Assembly (NCBI GenBank): GCA_019614645.1
Contig: JABWDB010000005.1
Span: 12,637,001-12,701,000 of the forward strand
Reading direction: 5' to 3'
Source: Stratiolaelaps scimitus
Taxonomy: Eukaryota; Arthropoda; Arachnida; Mesostigmata; Laelapidae
DNA length: 64,000 nt
Below the pieces are notes generated by a model, which was not told the DNA's origin, made no database searches, and saw only the letters and a program-made list of their open reading frames with translations. Positions 12,480 through 23,997 of the stretch are shown piece by piece. The stretch's first letter is position 1, and the number at the start of each line of letters is the position of its first letter. The position numbers were made by a program, and so were the translations under genes.

Positions 12480-15271
12480 TTGTGTCTTCTTGACGTTTTT
12501 GCGCATGTTCTTCGCCTGTCGTCTGTTGTTACTCCTCGAGTAATGACAACATTGGCGGCAACGACGCAACAAGATACTCCTCTGTCACTATTCCCTCCCT
12601 CTGTCTCTCTCTCTCTCTCTCTCGCTTCTTCTTCTTCTCGCTGTCGGATGCTGGTGCGGCAAGCAGCACGCTGAACAACCATAGTCGCTACAGACAGAAC
12701 GCGCCTTCAGCGAGGAGACTGTCGAGAGTGGAAGTGAACAGCCAGCCTCAGCCGTAGCAGAAGCATCAGCGAATGGCGTCGAGCAGAAATCAGGTGGACG
12801 AGCGATGTAGACGAGCAGCAGCATCGACGACCAATCGGGGTCCAACCGGCTTCACGACGTAAGCAACGCCACGCTATGATGGGCTAGATGGCAAGCAAAC
12901 AGCAACGATTGCAAATGCTTGTAGCCTACATGCCTGCCTACGTCGTTGCGTGGAACTGGTGGTCGCACGCAAGGTGAGCAGCAGACGTCAACGAGACAAC
13001 GGCAGGTCTTCAGCTGGTGGCTGCCGGACGGTCAGCTAGCGCTTATTGGTTTCTGTCTGCTGCTGCTGCTGCCGTTGCGCATCACTCGGCCAGCCTGGCC
13101 TCCTGCCTCTGATTCCCCCGGCAGTGCTTACCATACCGGCGCTCCCGAACGCCGCCCAACCATCTGTGTGTGCGTGCTTCTTTTTTCTTCGAGCAGCAAC
13201 AGCGGCCAGTAGTCGCTGTTGCGGCATCAATTGTGATATCGCAGTCGTCGAGGTGGTGGACACGAGCGTTTTGGCAGCGTTCTCGGGATGGCATAAGGGG
13301 AATATGAGAGAAACGAATGACGCCGGCAGAGTCGGCCGACGGAGTCACAATTGAAACGAGAGGCAACTATCGACAACTCCCCGCCCGCTTCGACGCCGAC
13401 GGTGGCGGACAGACCACCGATCGAACGGCCAACAGACGACACATCGATGCCAGCGACGATAGCGTCAAGCGGAGGCCGTCCGTTAGCACCAAGTCATCGG
13501 CACAGCGAAGTTCTTGTTCTTGCCGCCGCCGCCGCCGGCGCTGTCGTCGCCGTGATCGAAAGGAGCGGACTTGTAGTTGTTGTTGTTGTTGCTGTTGTCG
13601 TCGTCGTCGTCGGCGGCGGAGGCGGCGACAGCAACGTATTCATCCGCCTTCTTTCAATGATATGATGATCTGCGCTAAATGGAACAGCAGCAGCAGCAGC
13701 AGCATTGGACCAGTGGGACCGAAGACGGTGGCAGTAGAAAGACGCCAGCGGTAGCCAGCGGGAGGAAGGGGGATACACAGCTATGCAAACGAATGCGCAC
13801 ACCGGAGGAGAGGCACAATTGAGAAAATCACGAAACAAATCGTCACGAACTCCCATGAACAACAACAACAACAGCAGTAGCAGCAGCCACCGCAGCGGCA
13901 ACAAAAGCAGCCAACGTTGATCTGATGATGACGGACTTTTATCGACGAACGAGTGACAACTGACGCTTGGAAATAAAACACAAATAAAGCTGTTGCCGAC
14001 GCGCGCTCTCGCCCTCGGAATCCGTCTGTCTTCGTGCCTTGCGTTTGTAATGATTGCCGCGGTCGGCCTCTTCGAGCGGCGCACGTAGCTAAGCGAGCAA
14101 GCTTATCTCATTCGCTTGTACGCTGCTGCTGCTCCTGATGATGAGGACGGTGACGGCGGAATGATGGTCAAAATGTTACTTCTATTCCACCGCCACCGCC
14201 GCCGCCGTTGGAGGGTCGGTCCCTTGTCTATTCTGTTCGTTGCTTGCCTGGTTGGTATGCGTGTGTGTGTGTGTGTGCGTGTGACGATTGTGAGTGTGCA
14301 CGCACACGCTGTCGCTGCCACCGCGATCGCGTTTTAATGGCGCAGAGTTAGAGAGCTACTGGGGCCGCGTCAGGAGAAGCGACCGGTGCCAGCCAGCGTC
14401 ACTGGTGTAGCTGGTGCATACATCTGGCTTGAGTTGGCCTCGCTGATCGCTGGCCACTTCAGTCGGCGATAACAGCAGCAATGTCAGAAATTGTCTCAAG
14501 CGACAGAGTGAAAATAACAACAATAACAAATAAAAAGAAAAAAGCCTGGTGCCAGCGAAAATCGTTGCGACGGTCGGTTGACGGCAGCGAGCGAGAGACA
14601 GAGAGAAAGAGAGAGAGTTAAAAACAAATACGAAGAGCTAAAAAAGCATCTGGCAACAGCGGCCCGATCTATTGGCTCGCTGCTGCTGCTGCTGCTACGG
14701 TGGCGGCGATGGCGGCGACAAGTAATCGCTCAACAGTGGCCGCTTCGGCAGCGGGCAGTGGTTAGATTAGCGGGGTAAATTGCGAACGAGTCTGTACGGC
14801 ACACTACAATCGTTGGCAATAGCAGCTGTGGCGACCGGAGCCGCACACGTGACCGCACAGAAATACATGAACGCTAACAAGCGAACAGCAGCAGCAGACA
14901 GACTAAACAAAACAAATGAACAAACAACAATCAGAAGATTGTTGATGCTGATGATGGTGATAGCGGGCGATGATGATATCTGATCAGTGGATGATAGTGA
15001 TGTGGAAATTCAGCGGTTCAATAGATGGCCGAAAAGGCGGACCAACGTGACAAGAGAGAGAAAAAAAGGCGGGGAAGGCGGGGAGGGGGGGACTGGAGGA
15101 GGAAGAGGAGCTGGTGCGTTGTTGAAGTCTCGGATAAAGTGGACACTTCACCTTGTCAATCCCTGATGAAGGCATTACCTTTTTCTTCGCCGTCTGTAAC
15201 AAAGAGGAGACCGAGTGTTAGTTTTCAGCCGAGTCACGAAACCATTGACGGATAGTTAGATATACATGTAC

Positions 15272-15272
<1 letters not shown>

Positions 15273-15347
<75 letters not shown>
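15273..15347. repeat. (TA)37 microsatellite
   Basis: A 75-base pure TA run, the longest AT tract in the window. It marks the left edge of an AT-richer, repeat-poor island (15.36-16.6 kb). Confidence 0.95.
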
Positions 15348-15354
<7 letters not shown>

Positions 15355-15759
15355 CTCGCAACAATAACAATACACATTACCCGTTACTAGCGAGAGATTT
15401 CAATGAGCAATGAAGAGTATCGGTGTACGGCCCGTATGGGGCCACAACGATCATGTATATACTATAGTAATAGGAACGATATTAAAGTAGATAAGCTATT
15501 TTTACGAAGTACAATGCGAAGTGTGGAATTATTAAAAATGAATGCTAGTTGTGGTCAATCGACTGCGAACCGCGAACAGACAAAGAATAAATTGAAATTG
15601 ATGAACAGGTATTCGTCGTCCAAGTACAGATATTATATGGACAATTATAATAATAGAACGATGGTGAAATGTTTAACTTTGCGAATTATAACATAATATT
15701 ATAGTAGTATATTGGAAATAGGTCAACGTAATCGCTAATCTTTATCTAATTATACTTTG

Positions 15760-15787
<28 letters not shown>
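15760..15787. repeat. (AT)n microsatellite
   Basis: A short AT run followed at 15791-15806 by the perfect palindrome TCAATGCATGCATTGA and an overlapping AATAAA. Confidence 0.85.
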
Positions 15788-15791
<4 letters not shown>

Positions 15792-16878
15792 CAATGCATG
15801 CATTGAATAAAGATAATCATATGCGTTGTTTTACGTGACATTTGACAACGTCCTCCAATACTAATATTGTATCAATAGCACATTGATTGATTTGCTTGTA
15901 GTCATTACTATGTCACCTATGATACTTCCCTTACGCTGATTGATCAAGCAATTGCTGAAAATAGCTAATTGATCTAAAATTTTAGATGATTTGTTATTTT
16001 ACTGACGATCTACGAATTTACTATTTGTGCTGAATCTGAACAACACTATACGATACTCAATTGCCAACCAATTCGACCACTAGCACCACCGTTCCGAAAA
16101 GGTATTCGCAGCGTGTGCTTGACCCCACCCTATACATCAGTGTTCACAGCTAACAATAGCTGTAACGATGATTAATAATAATAATAATGAAGTACCTACT
16201 GATAGCACTACTACCATACGACTAGTACCGGTAATGGTCATGAGCTATTTTCGGGACTGATAAAAACGCCAGACAAAAACAACCACTGCTGCCTGTATTC
16301 TGCACAGATTTTATGAGGGTCATGCTATTTGTAAACGAGATGCTGTCTACATATTTGCACTACCAACAGCTCAATCTGTCCTCGCTTGCCCCGCTATTTT
16401 TGAAAACTTCAATCTCCGCCAAGTGACTGTGACGAATAGTTCACTAAAAGAGCGCCGCGTCTTCGCGTTTCAAGTCGTTCAACAAGAACGGTTACCGAAT
16501 AACTTGGACGAAGAACGATCAGGCACGTGATGATTACAATAATAATAATAATAACAATATCAGAATAATGAAGCATAGCTGGCTCCTTTTCCCTAAGCAG
16601 CGGCGGCGGCGGTTAATAGCTTGCTCTGCTTGCAATGTCCATTGCCCCGCGCCAAATCCAAACTCCAATACACCTCTCCCAATCTTTTCCATCTGGGTTT
16701 CTTAGCCCACCCGTATCTCGTCCTCTGAATCGTTTAGTGGCTGATCGTCGCTGAAGTCTGCGGTGGTCAACTGCAGAATCCCCGGCATCGCCGTCACCGC
16801 CAAGGGGCCCGCCGCAGTCCTTAGGCTGTGTCCCTGTGTTAGCCTTATTTTGGCCTTTGCTTCTCTGCCGGCGCCACC

Positions 16879-17475
16879 ATGGACACTACCGCCGCCGCAT
16901 CGTCTGCCTTTGCCGCTGGAACAACTCGGCGTCCGAATTCTCCGCCCGTCCGAGGCGTCGGGGGCGGCCCTGCCGGCCTCCGAGTATGTTTCTCTATCCG
17001 GCGTTACCCCGCTGCCGAGTCGTCATCCACCATCGCTTTTTACTTCCCGACCTCCGCAACCACTAGCTGCCCCTACGCATCACACTACTTCCCGTTCTTG
17101 TTCAAGTTGTCCGAGTCTTCCTCTCGAGCAACGACCGACCGCCGAACCCCCCCCCCCCGCTCTGTTTCTCCCTCCGAAAGGCATTCAGCCCTCTTGCCTC
17201 ATCCAGTTGCAAGTAAAAGCGGCCGCGCCGCTGCTGCTGCTGCTGCTGGCGAAGTGGTCCCATCGACGTGTGCGTACTTGACCGAGAGGGAGGGAGAGCA
17301 ACCGACCGATGGGGTCACTGTTTCGATCCGGTCTGTTCCGTCCCTTTTTTCAACGAGTCACTGGAGCCCACTCCGTACTCCATACTTCCCACTGCTGCTG
17401 CTGCTATTGCTACTACCGCTGGCTATTTCCTTGCAGCTGCTGGCGGGTCAAACGCGGCGAAGCGTACAACGGTGA
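16879..17475 (+). CDS. Candidate 198-codon open frame, C-terminal hydrophobic segment (uncertain)
   Basis: The ATG sits in GCCACCATGG, a full Kozak match. The frame runs 198 codons, antisense to Groucho and inside its intron 1. Codons favour C at third positions (TAC and TTC far outnumber TAT and TTT). The product is Ser/Pro/Thr-rich. It has a poly-Ala stretch near residues 117-123 (from a GCT repeat), a poly-Leu core near 172-179, and a hydrophobic stretch about 169-190 followed by a short basic tail (TRRSVQR), the layout of a tail-anchored membrane protein. I recognise no family. A second frame, 16763-17281, is also open here, so the C-rich composition may be keeping both open. No polyadenylation signal is seen close by. 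In even-composition DNA of this length an open frame this long is expected about once or less. Confidence 0.2.
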   Translation: MDTTAAASSAFAAGTTRRPNSPPVRGVGGGPAGLRVCFSIRRYPAAESSSTIAFYFPTSATTSCPYASHYFPFLFKLSESSSRATTDRRTPPPRSVSPSERHSALLPHPVASKSGRAAAAAAAGEVVPSTCAYLTEREGEQPTDGVTVSIRSVPSLFSTSHWSPLRTPYFPLLLLLLLLPLAISLQLLAGQTRRSVQR

Positions 17476-20400
17476 TCCCCGTTTCTTTCCATCTTAAAGA
17501 AGGAACGACGAACGGACGCGCGCATCAAGGGGGCCAGCAGCGGCAGCGGGAAGCATCAATGGTAGCGTCGAGTCGGGGCTGGGTTGGGTTTTGCTTGTCG
17601 TTGTCGCCCAACGGTGCCGAATTCGGGTCCGAGATGGGGGTGTCGTGGGCAAGTACGACCGTTGCGCATGGGGAAGAGGCGGTGGCAGACAGCGCGAACG
17701 CCAACAGCGACAGCAGCAGCAACAACAAGGCAGTAAGAGGCCGAGGGGCCTCTCTCGATTGAAGAAGGGAACGCTGGTGGCGCAGAAAGCAGTAGCAGTG
17801 TTCGAGGCGGCGGCGGCGGTGGCGGTGACGGCGGCTGCTGCCGCTGCGACGGGAAAGGGCTCGCTTGCCACTACCGCCGTCGAAGCAGCCGAAGCCTTCG
17901 TCTTCCAAGACAAGCTTGTACACACGCCGTAAACATGTCGTCGTCCACAACTCCTGCGCGGCACGCCAGGCCACGCCACCAACACCGCGCCACTTGCTCG
18001 CTCGTCCGCCTGCCCGATGTCCGCCTCCCTTGCTGGATGTCGACCCTTAGATTGGGCAGTCAAGCCTAGGGTTGGCGGGCACACATACACACTGATGCTA
18101 CCAGCAGTGCTGGTGCTGTCTCGGCTCTGTTCTGCTCTCCTATTCCTCTCCTGTTTCTCCCTGCATGACCCCTGCAGCAACCCCGAGACGGCTGCTTCGG
18201 CGGCGGCGGTGGCCTGTTGTGGCTACGGCTGCAGCAGGGCCAAGCACGCACACACTGACGCCTAACCCAAATCCATTGCCTCCAGGATGCTTTCCCAGAA
18301 CAACGGAACATACCATCACCCTTCCCTCTTATTATACTTCCGCACGAGGCAGCAGAGCGCCTTCCTCCCCTGGCTTCTCTGCTGCTGCTATTACACCCAT
18401 GCTATTATACTTCTCCGCGACTGACTGACTACTCGCATAGGGTCCTCTGCGTGCCGCCCTCCTGTCCTACTCCTTCGAGCATCTCTCTACTCTGCGCTGT
18501 GTTAACGAGGCAGGCAGACAAGGAGTTCGCCAGCAGGTCCAGTTACCCCCGCTCGCCCCTCATGGAAGCAACCAAACCCCCCAAGCAACGAGTCAGCCAA
18601 CTTCTACTTCACTGAAGCGTTGCAACCGATAGTCGGCGACGGAAACAGCAGCAACAGCAGCAGCACGAATAGATGAGAACGATGGGGTGGGGGTTGTCCC
18701 GCCTAACCCCGGTGGGGGGGGGTGGTAACGAGAGAAAGAGAGAAAGAAACCTCTGGGGCAAAGTGTAGACGAAAAAAGGGGCCGGCCACGACAGCAACGC
18801 CTATGATACTTGCGGCGGCAGAGACGGTGACGGTGGCTGTGACCATGCCGACAACGGCTGTGAAAAGGAGGCGAACTCATCGTCGTCGTCGAGTGCCGAT
18901 GACACGCACGACTGACGGGGATGGAAGAAGGGCGAACGCGATGGGGCGGCGGCGGCGGCGGTAAAGCCCCTCCGAAGGGGTGTACGAGAGATGGAAAAAG
19001 ATCAGAAAAAAGTGGACGTTGGTTGTTTGCTTACGTTAGGTTGGGCTTCGGACTGGTTTAGTTAGTGGCTGAGTGATGACTGGTTGTGTGTTGCAGTGGC
19101 TGCGGTGACCGCGTTGGACTCAGCAGAAACAGCAACAACAGCAGCAGCAGCAGCTATGTATCACCAACACAACCACGAAAAGAAAGCGTTTCTTAAGGTC
19201 AGCGGCGATTTTCCAACTACCAGCAGCGCCTCAGCGGCAGAGGAAAGCCATACAGCAAACATACATAGGGAGCAGTCCCCAGACGAGTGATATCAACGCG
19301 CAGACCCCTGTTCGACCCCCACCGCCAACTCGCGTCACATTGTACAAACGGTTCACAGGTCGCCATTGGTGCCAAATTGCTGATTCAGCGGGTCACCCCT
19401 TGTACCCCTCAACTTCTTTCTCAATGGGGACAGCTGGGCGCGATGCACCATCTGTCGCCAACCTGCTAAGGCGTGATCACGCCTCTTCTTCTTCAACACC
19501 ACCATCAACGTTATTCACTACACTAGTACTGCTGCTGCTGTCGGGACATCATCATCATCATTATCAGCGTGGTGCTGTAACCGGATCACGCCTGTTCACG
19601 CCTATACTGTCGTTACAATGGCACAAAAAACAGTAAACTACAGACAGCTAGATAGATAGATAGATAGATATATGGGCATATAGGGGACAGAAAAGCGAGC
19701 AATACAAACAAGGTGGAGGCGACCGAACGGAACAGTCACAGTATAACGCGTTCAGCAAGTGGCAGTGGTCGTTGTTGTTGTTGTTGTGGTAAAATAGTTT
19801 GCGATGGCGCCAAGCTTGCGTCGACGCCGGACGCAGACCTCCCCCCCCGTCTGTGTTCAACCTTATCGCTAATATAATGCTTTGCTGTATTCACGCTATC
19901 ACTCCGTGACTGTTCCCGTCAACGACAGCAACAACAGTGGTTGCTGCGGCAGCAGCAGCAGCGGCAATAGCAGCAGCTCTGGTGGAGCATGAAAATAGTA
20001 GAAGAAGACGAAGAAGTGACGACAAGAGCGGAAACCGACCCGTCAACAACAGCAACAGCAACAACAACAACAGCAACATCAACAGTGACGGGAGGAGCGG
20101 TTGTCAGCCTGTTCACTGATGGTAGTGTTCGTCCGCTGTGAACAAGGGCGAATTTGTAGCTTTTTGCATTGGCGGATGAATAGATATATAATAATAATAA
20201 TATATAGATGGATAGATGTCCGTCCGCCCTGCTCACATGGCTACACCAGCAACCGGCGCTGCCGGCGTGGTCCGCTGTTATAGTGTGGCCCTATTCTACA
20301 TATACTCCCGCAGCAACGTCAGCCGCTTAACGTTGAATGGGGAAAAACAGACTGAGTGCCAGATCTCTCTCGATCTCTCTCTTTTTCTCTCTGTGTCTCT

Positions 20401-21550
20401 GTGGTGGTGGCAGGTGTAGCAAGCCGAAGGAGATGGGTGAAAATCGAGCGGGTGACAGCAACAGCAGCCAGAACAACTGCTGCTGCTGCTGCTGTTGCTT
20501 CTCGCCAACGCGACGTCATCAGCGATTAGCAGCGGGATGTGAACGATGCAGCCGCACGACTACGGCCACTAACTAACTGACGCTATCACCACCGCCACCG
20601 TGTCTGATGTCCGCCAGAAAAGCCAGCCAGCGAACGAACGAACGAGATGAACCCGTCGCCGCCGCCGGCAATCGGTTGTCCGCTGCTGAAGCAACAGCAG
20701 CAGCGGCGGCGGCAGCAGCGGATGATGTTGATGATGACAACGACAATAAACGCCTCCTCCTCCTCCTCCTTCTCGTCTTGCTGCGGCTAGCGCCGGCATA
20801 GTAAATTAAGCTGTTAATGATTTGTTATTTACCTCTTCTCTATGGAAGTAGAAGAAGAAGAAGACGACGATGATGATGATGATTATGGCGGCTATTGCGA
20901 CGAGGAGTTGTATTATATTATAGTTGTAATAGCGGTAATAATTGTTGCCGAGGTAGCAACACCAGTTGTTTATAGATAACGATATCCCCATGAGCTGCTG
21001 GTGAGTCAGTGAACGTGTGTGTGTGTGCTGTGTGTGTGTTCGCGAAGCCGATCTGGCGATATGTAATTTATAGAATTGATGTAGTCTGAGGCAGTGGAGA
21101 ATATCGATATAATTGGTGAAAGGTGGAGGCCACAGCAGGGAGTAGCGAGCAGCGGACAACACATATGAGTTAAGTAACTACAGATAAAATCAAATTGTTG
21201 TTGTTATTACGCGGTCATTGTCAGTTGTCGTGGTAAACGTGGCCACTGGTGGCACTTTGTTCGAAGGAGCCACTGTGGCTTTTCAGGAACAGTCACAACA
21301 AGCCGAAGCAGTGGTATATATTATTGTATATCTACAGTCGATTCACATCGAAATATAGCTTGATCCATGGCAGCCTGCCGCGTATAGTCTGTATACTATA
21401 TTGTAAATAGTTGCATACCGTGGGGGCCGGCCCAAGACGGCTGGTACCTCTAGTTCATCTATGGTCAACATCGAAATCGGGAATGATCGCGGCCGCAGCC
21501 GCCGTCTCGGCCAATATCTCCAATCGGAAAACAATCGAGCGAATGCCGCG

Positions 21551-21609
21551 TAAATACAATATCTATATATTATATATTGTTACTAAATACAATATCTATA
21601 CATATTGTT
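21551..21609. repeat. 33-bp tandem duplication
   Basis: TAAATACAATATCTATA occurs at 21551-21567 and again at 21584-21600. Both copies are followed by a TATTGTTA-like segment, so a 33-base unit is present twice with slight divergence. Confidence 0.8.
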
Positions 21610-22983
21610 ATTGGCAGTTACTACTGCTGTGTTCACCTATGTCACCTAGTTCAGCCGCCGGCCCTTGCAGTAAAAGACGCAAGATACAAGAGGAGTCGAC
21701 CAGATAAATAGACAGATAGATAGATCAGTAGTGATGCTGGTGGTTGCCGTCATCGCTCCAGTCAATTCTCGCTCATATATCTGTCCGTCGGTCGGTGCGT
21801 CTTTCCGTCTGCTTGACGCTAGGGTCTGTGGGCCTGTCTGGCTAGCTACATTGGCCGGCTGTCAGTCGAGGCAAGTCCTGCGGTTTGATGGCGGCTGCCG
21901 TTAGTGACCGCTAGTCGTGGCCATCAGCTCCGCCAATCGTATAAGCGAGAACGTCGTGCTCGAGCTAAGTGCCACCTTTGCCGCCGACATATAGGCAGGA
22001 CAAGGAAGGGAGAGAGAGAGAGGTCTGTCCCTGTTCGGATTTGTTCGTGTCTGTGTTTCACTCCACAGAATCAGAGACGGATTGACACGGGACTGATGCG
22101 AAGGGAGGGATACGATGTGGCTAAACTGTATTATTATTATTATTGTTGTTATTATTATTCCATGCACATAGGGCTGTTGCAACCTGTGACCGGTGGCCGT
22201 TGTAGGCGCAAAGACGAGGACGATTTCTCCTTCGAGAAACTAACTGGAATCAATATGACGAAGTCTTTTGGGAAATAAGGAGGACCTTGTATATATATAT
22301 ATATATGTGTGTGTGCACAACAGCAGATTATGTTTCATACAGGATATTTTACAATATCATGGCAAAATGTATCAATGTATTGTGACTAAACGGTGGAAAC
22401 AGTTCGAGTCAAAAATCAATAGCGGTGATGATTGTAACAGAATATTAGCTGCTAATAATAAGCGCGATCTATAAGTGGGTACACGAACAGACAAATGCCG
22501 GACATAATAATCGCTGACAAGCCGACAGATCCACGCGCTATTTGACATAACACCGATAATAACAACGACAGCTACAACAAGGAGCTCGCTAACAAATTAA
22601 TCCAGCAATCTCGAAACGACTTCGGTTATTGCTACGGCTGTTGCCGCCGACGCAAACCTCGTGACCCAGCGGTTTTCATCAGAGCACACGCGCATATATA
22701 TATATATATATATATCGGGGATCAACGCAATTTGTGCACAAACAGATCAGTACACGGCCTTGTCAGTTTGCTGCCTTGTTTGCTGTTTATGTCGATCGAC
22801 GAGCTACAACTGCAGGTCGGCAATAACATTCGCAGCAAATTGCGCGGAGTCGCTATAGAAGTCAGATCATCCCTCAGGGTTGTTAAAGCGATCGATAGCT
22901 GTCAGTTTTCAATAAATTCAACATCACAGAGTGATCTATGCCTATTCGGCTCGTCCGCTGAAGGAAGAGCGGATGCCGTGAGT

Positions 22984-22989
<6 letters not shown>

Positions 22990-23017
<28 letters not shown>
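22990..23017. repeat. (TA)n microsatellite
   Basis: A pure TA run. Similar shorter runs lie at 22290-22306 and 22694-22714 in the same island. Confidence 0.85.
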
Positions 23018-23671
23018 ACGATTGACGCCATAGATTATGCTCTATGCTGCTAGGTGTCTCCCGGGGGCAGGGACGGTGCCAACTCCGCTGGGCGGTAGGC
23101 TAATGAGCGGGAGAGAGGCGGACAGTGAATGGGAACAGTCATCAGGACAAATGAAGTAGCCGATCAACAATCGAACGAATCAATCGAGATAATCGTCTAC
23201 TCTTGATAATACTTCGGGTAAAAACAGAACAGATCGCGATGCGTTTAGCCGAACACGGAAGATAATCACGGGCGTTAGCATTGTTAAGAACAGAATCCCG
23301 TTCAATTATGGCCTATCCGAAGCCAATCTATAGAATATAAGTGGTCAAGGTAAAAGTTACTTGTCGACAACGGAACAAGTGCGGCATTGTACAGTTACAA
23401 GCAGATTTCTTTGTCTTTCAAATTCAATCTAAGCAGCATGATGACAATTGTCGAAGGAGGATAACACCTGCAAAGCATGTGTATTTTTTGTTGCGAGTTA
23501 CACAGTTGACGAATTCACAGCTGCAGCGGCAGCAGTGACTGGGGCCGAGTAAATGGGGCCGTTTAGCGGTATCGTCGAACCGAGCCAAATTAGATTGGGG
23601 GTATTGTCGATTTGTTTGTTTTTGTTATTAAATAATTATTTAGCTAACCCTATTGATGTATATATGTGTTC

Positions 23672-23997
23672 ACGTACCTTCTCATATGTCTGTCCGTCTA
23701 TGTGTGACAAAATGACATAAATGTAACCCTGAGAAATGTCGATCACGACAAGAATATAAGTCAGAGCGACAACTCCTGTCCTCAGACTCTGCTTGACTTC
23801 AGCCGCCTCCGACGTGTCACTCTGTTCAATCATCGCCACGGTCGCTTCCGCGCGAGCTGACCAAAGTATCAGCAGCTTGTTAAACGCTGTTACACCCGAT
23901 TGCTGAACCCGATCCAGCAGCAACAGCAGCAGCAGAAGGCAGATATGAATATTCAGTGAGAGCGGCGAGACAACAAACTCCCAAAAAATAGCGCGAA
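23672..23997 (-). CDS. Possible internal exon with GTACGT donor (uncertain)
   Basis: On the minus strand an open frame without stops runs from just after a TGA near 23998 to a donor match (GAGAAG/GTACGT) at about 23672. The better-looking part starts after a pyrimidine-rich CTG stretch ending TTCAG. It includes VTAFNKLLILWSARAEATV, then EAAEVKQSLRTGVVAL, then a hydrophobic TYILVVIDIS segment. Composition is free of runs in that part. It has the same orientation as Groucho and lies in intron 1, so it could be an alternative or nested-gene exon, or chance. No homologue is recognised. Confidence 0.12.

Noticed and set aside
19305..19330. tRNA B-box-like GTTCGACCCCC
   Set aside because: No A box or cloverleaf could be formed around it. 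The same holds for GGTTCGAAG near 38847 and TCGAACCC near 37583.
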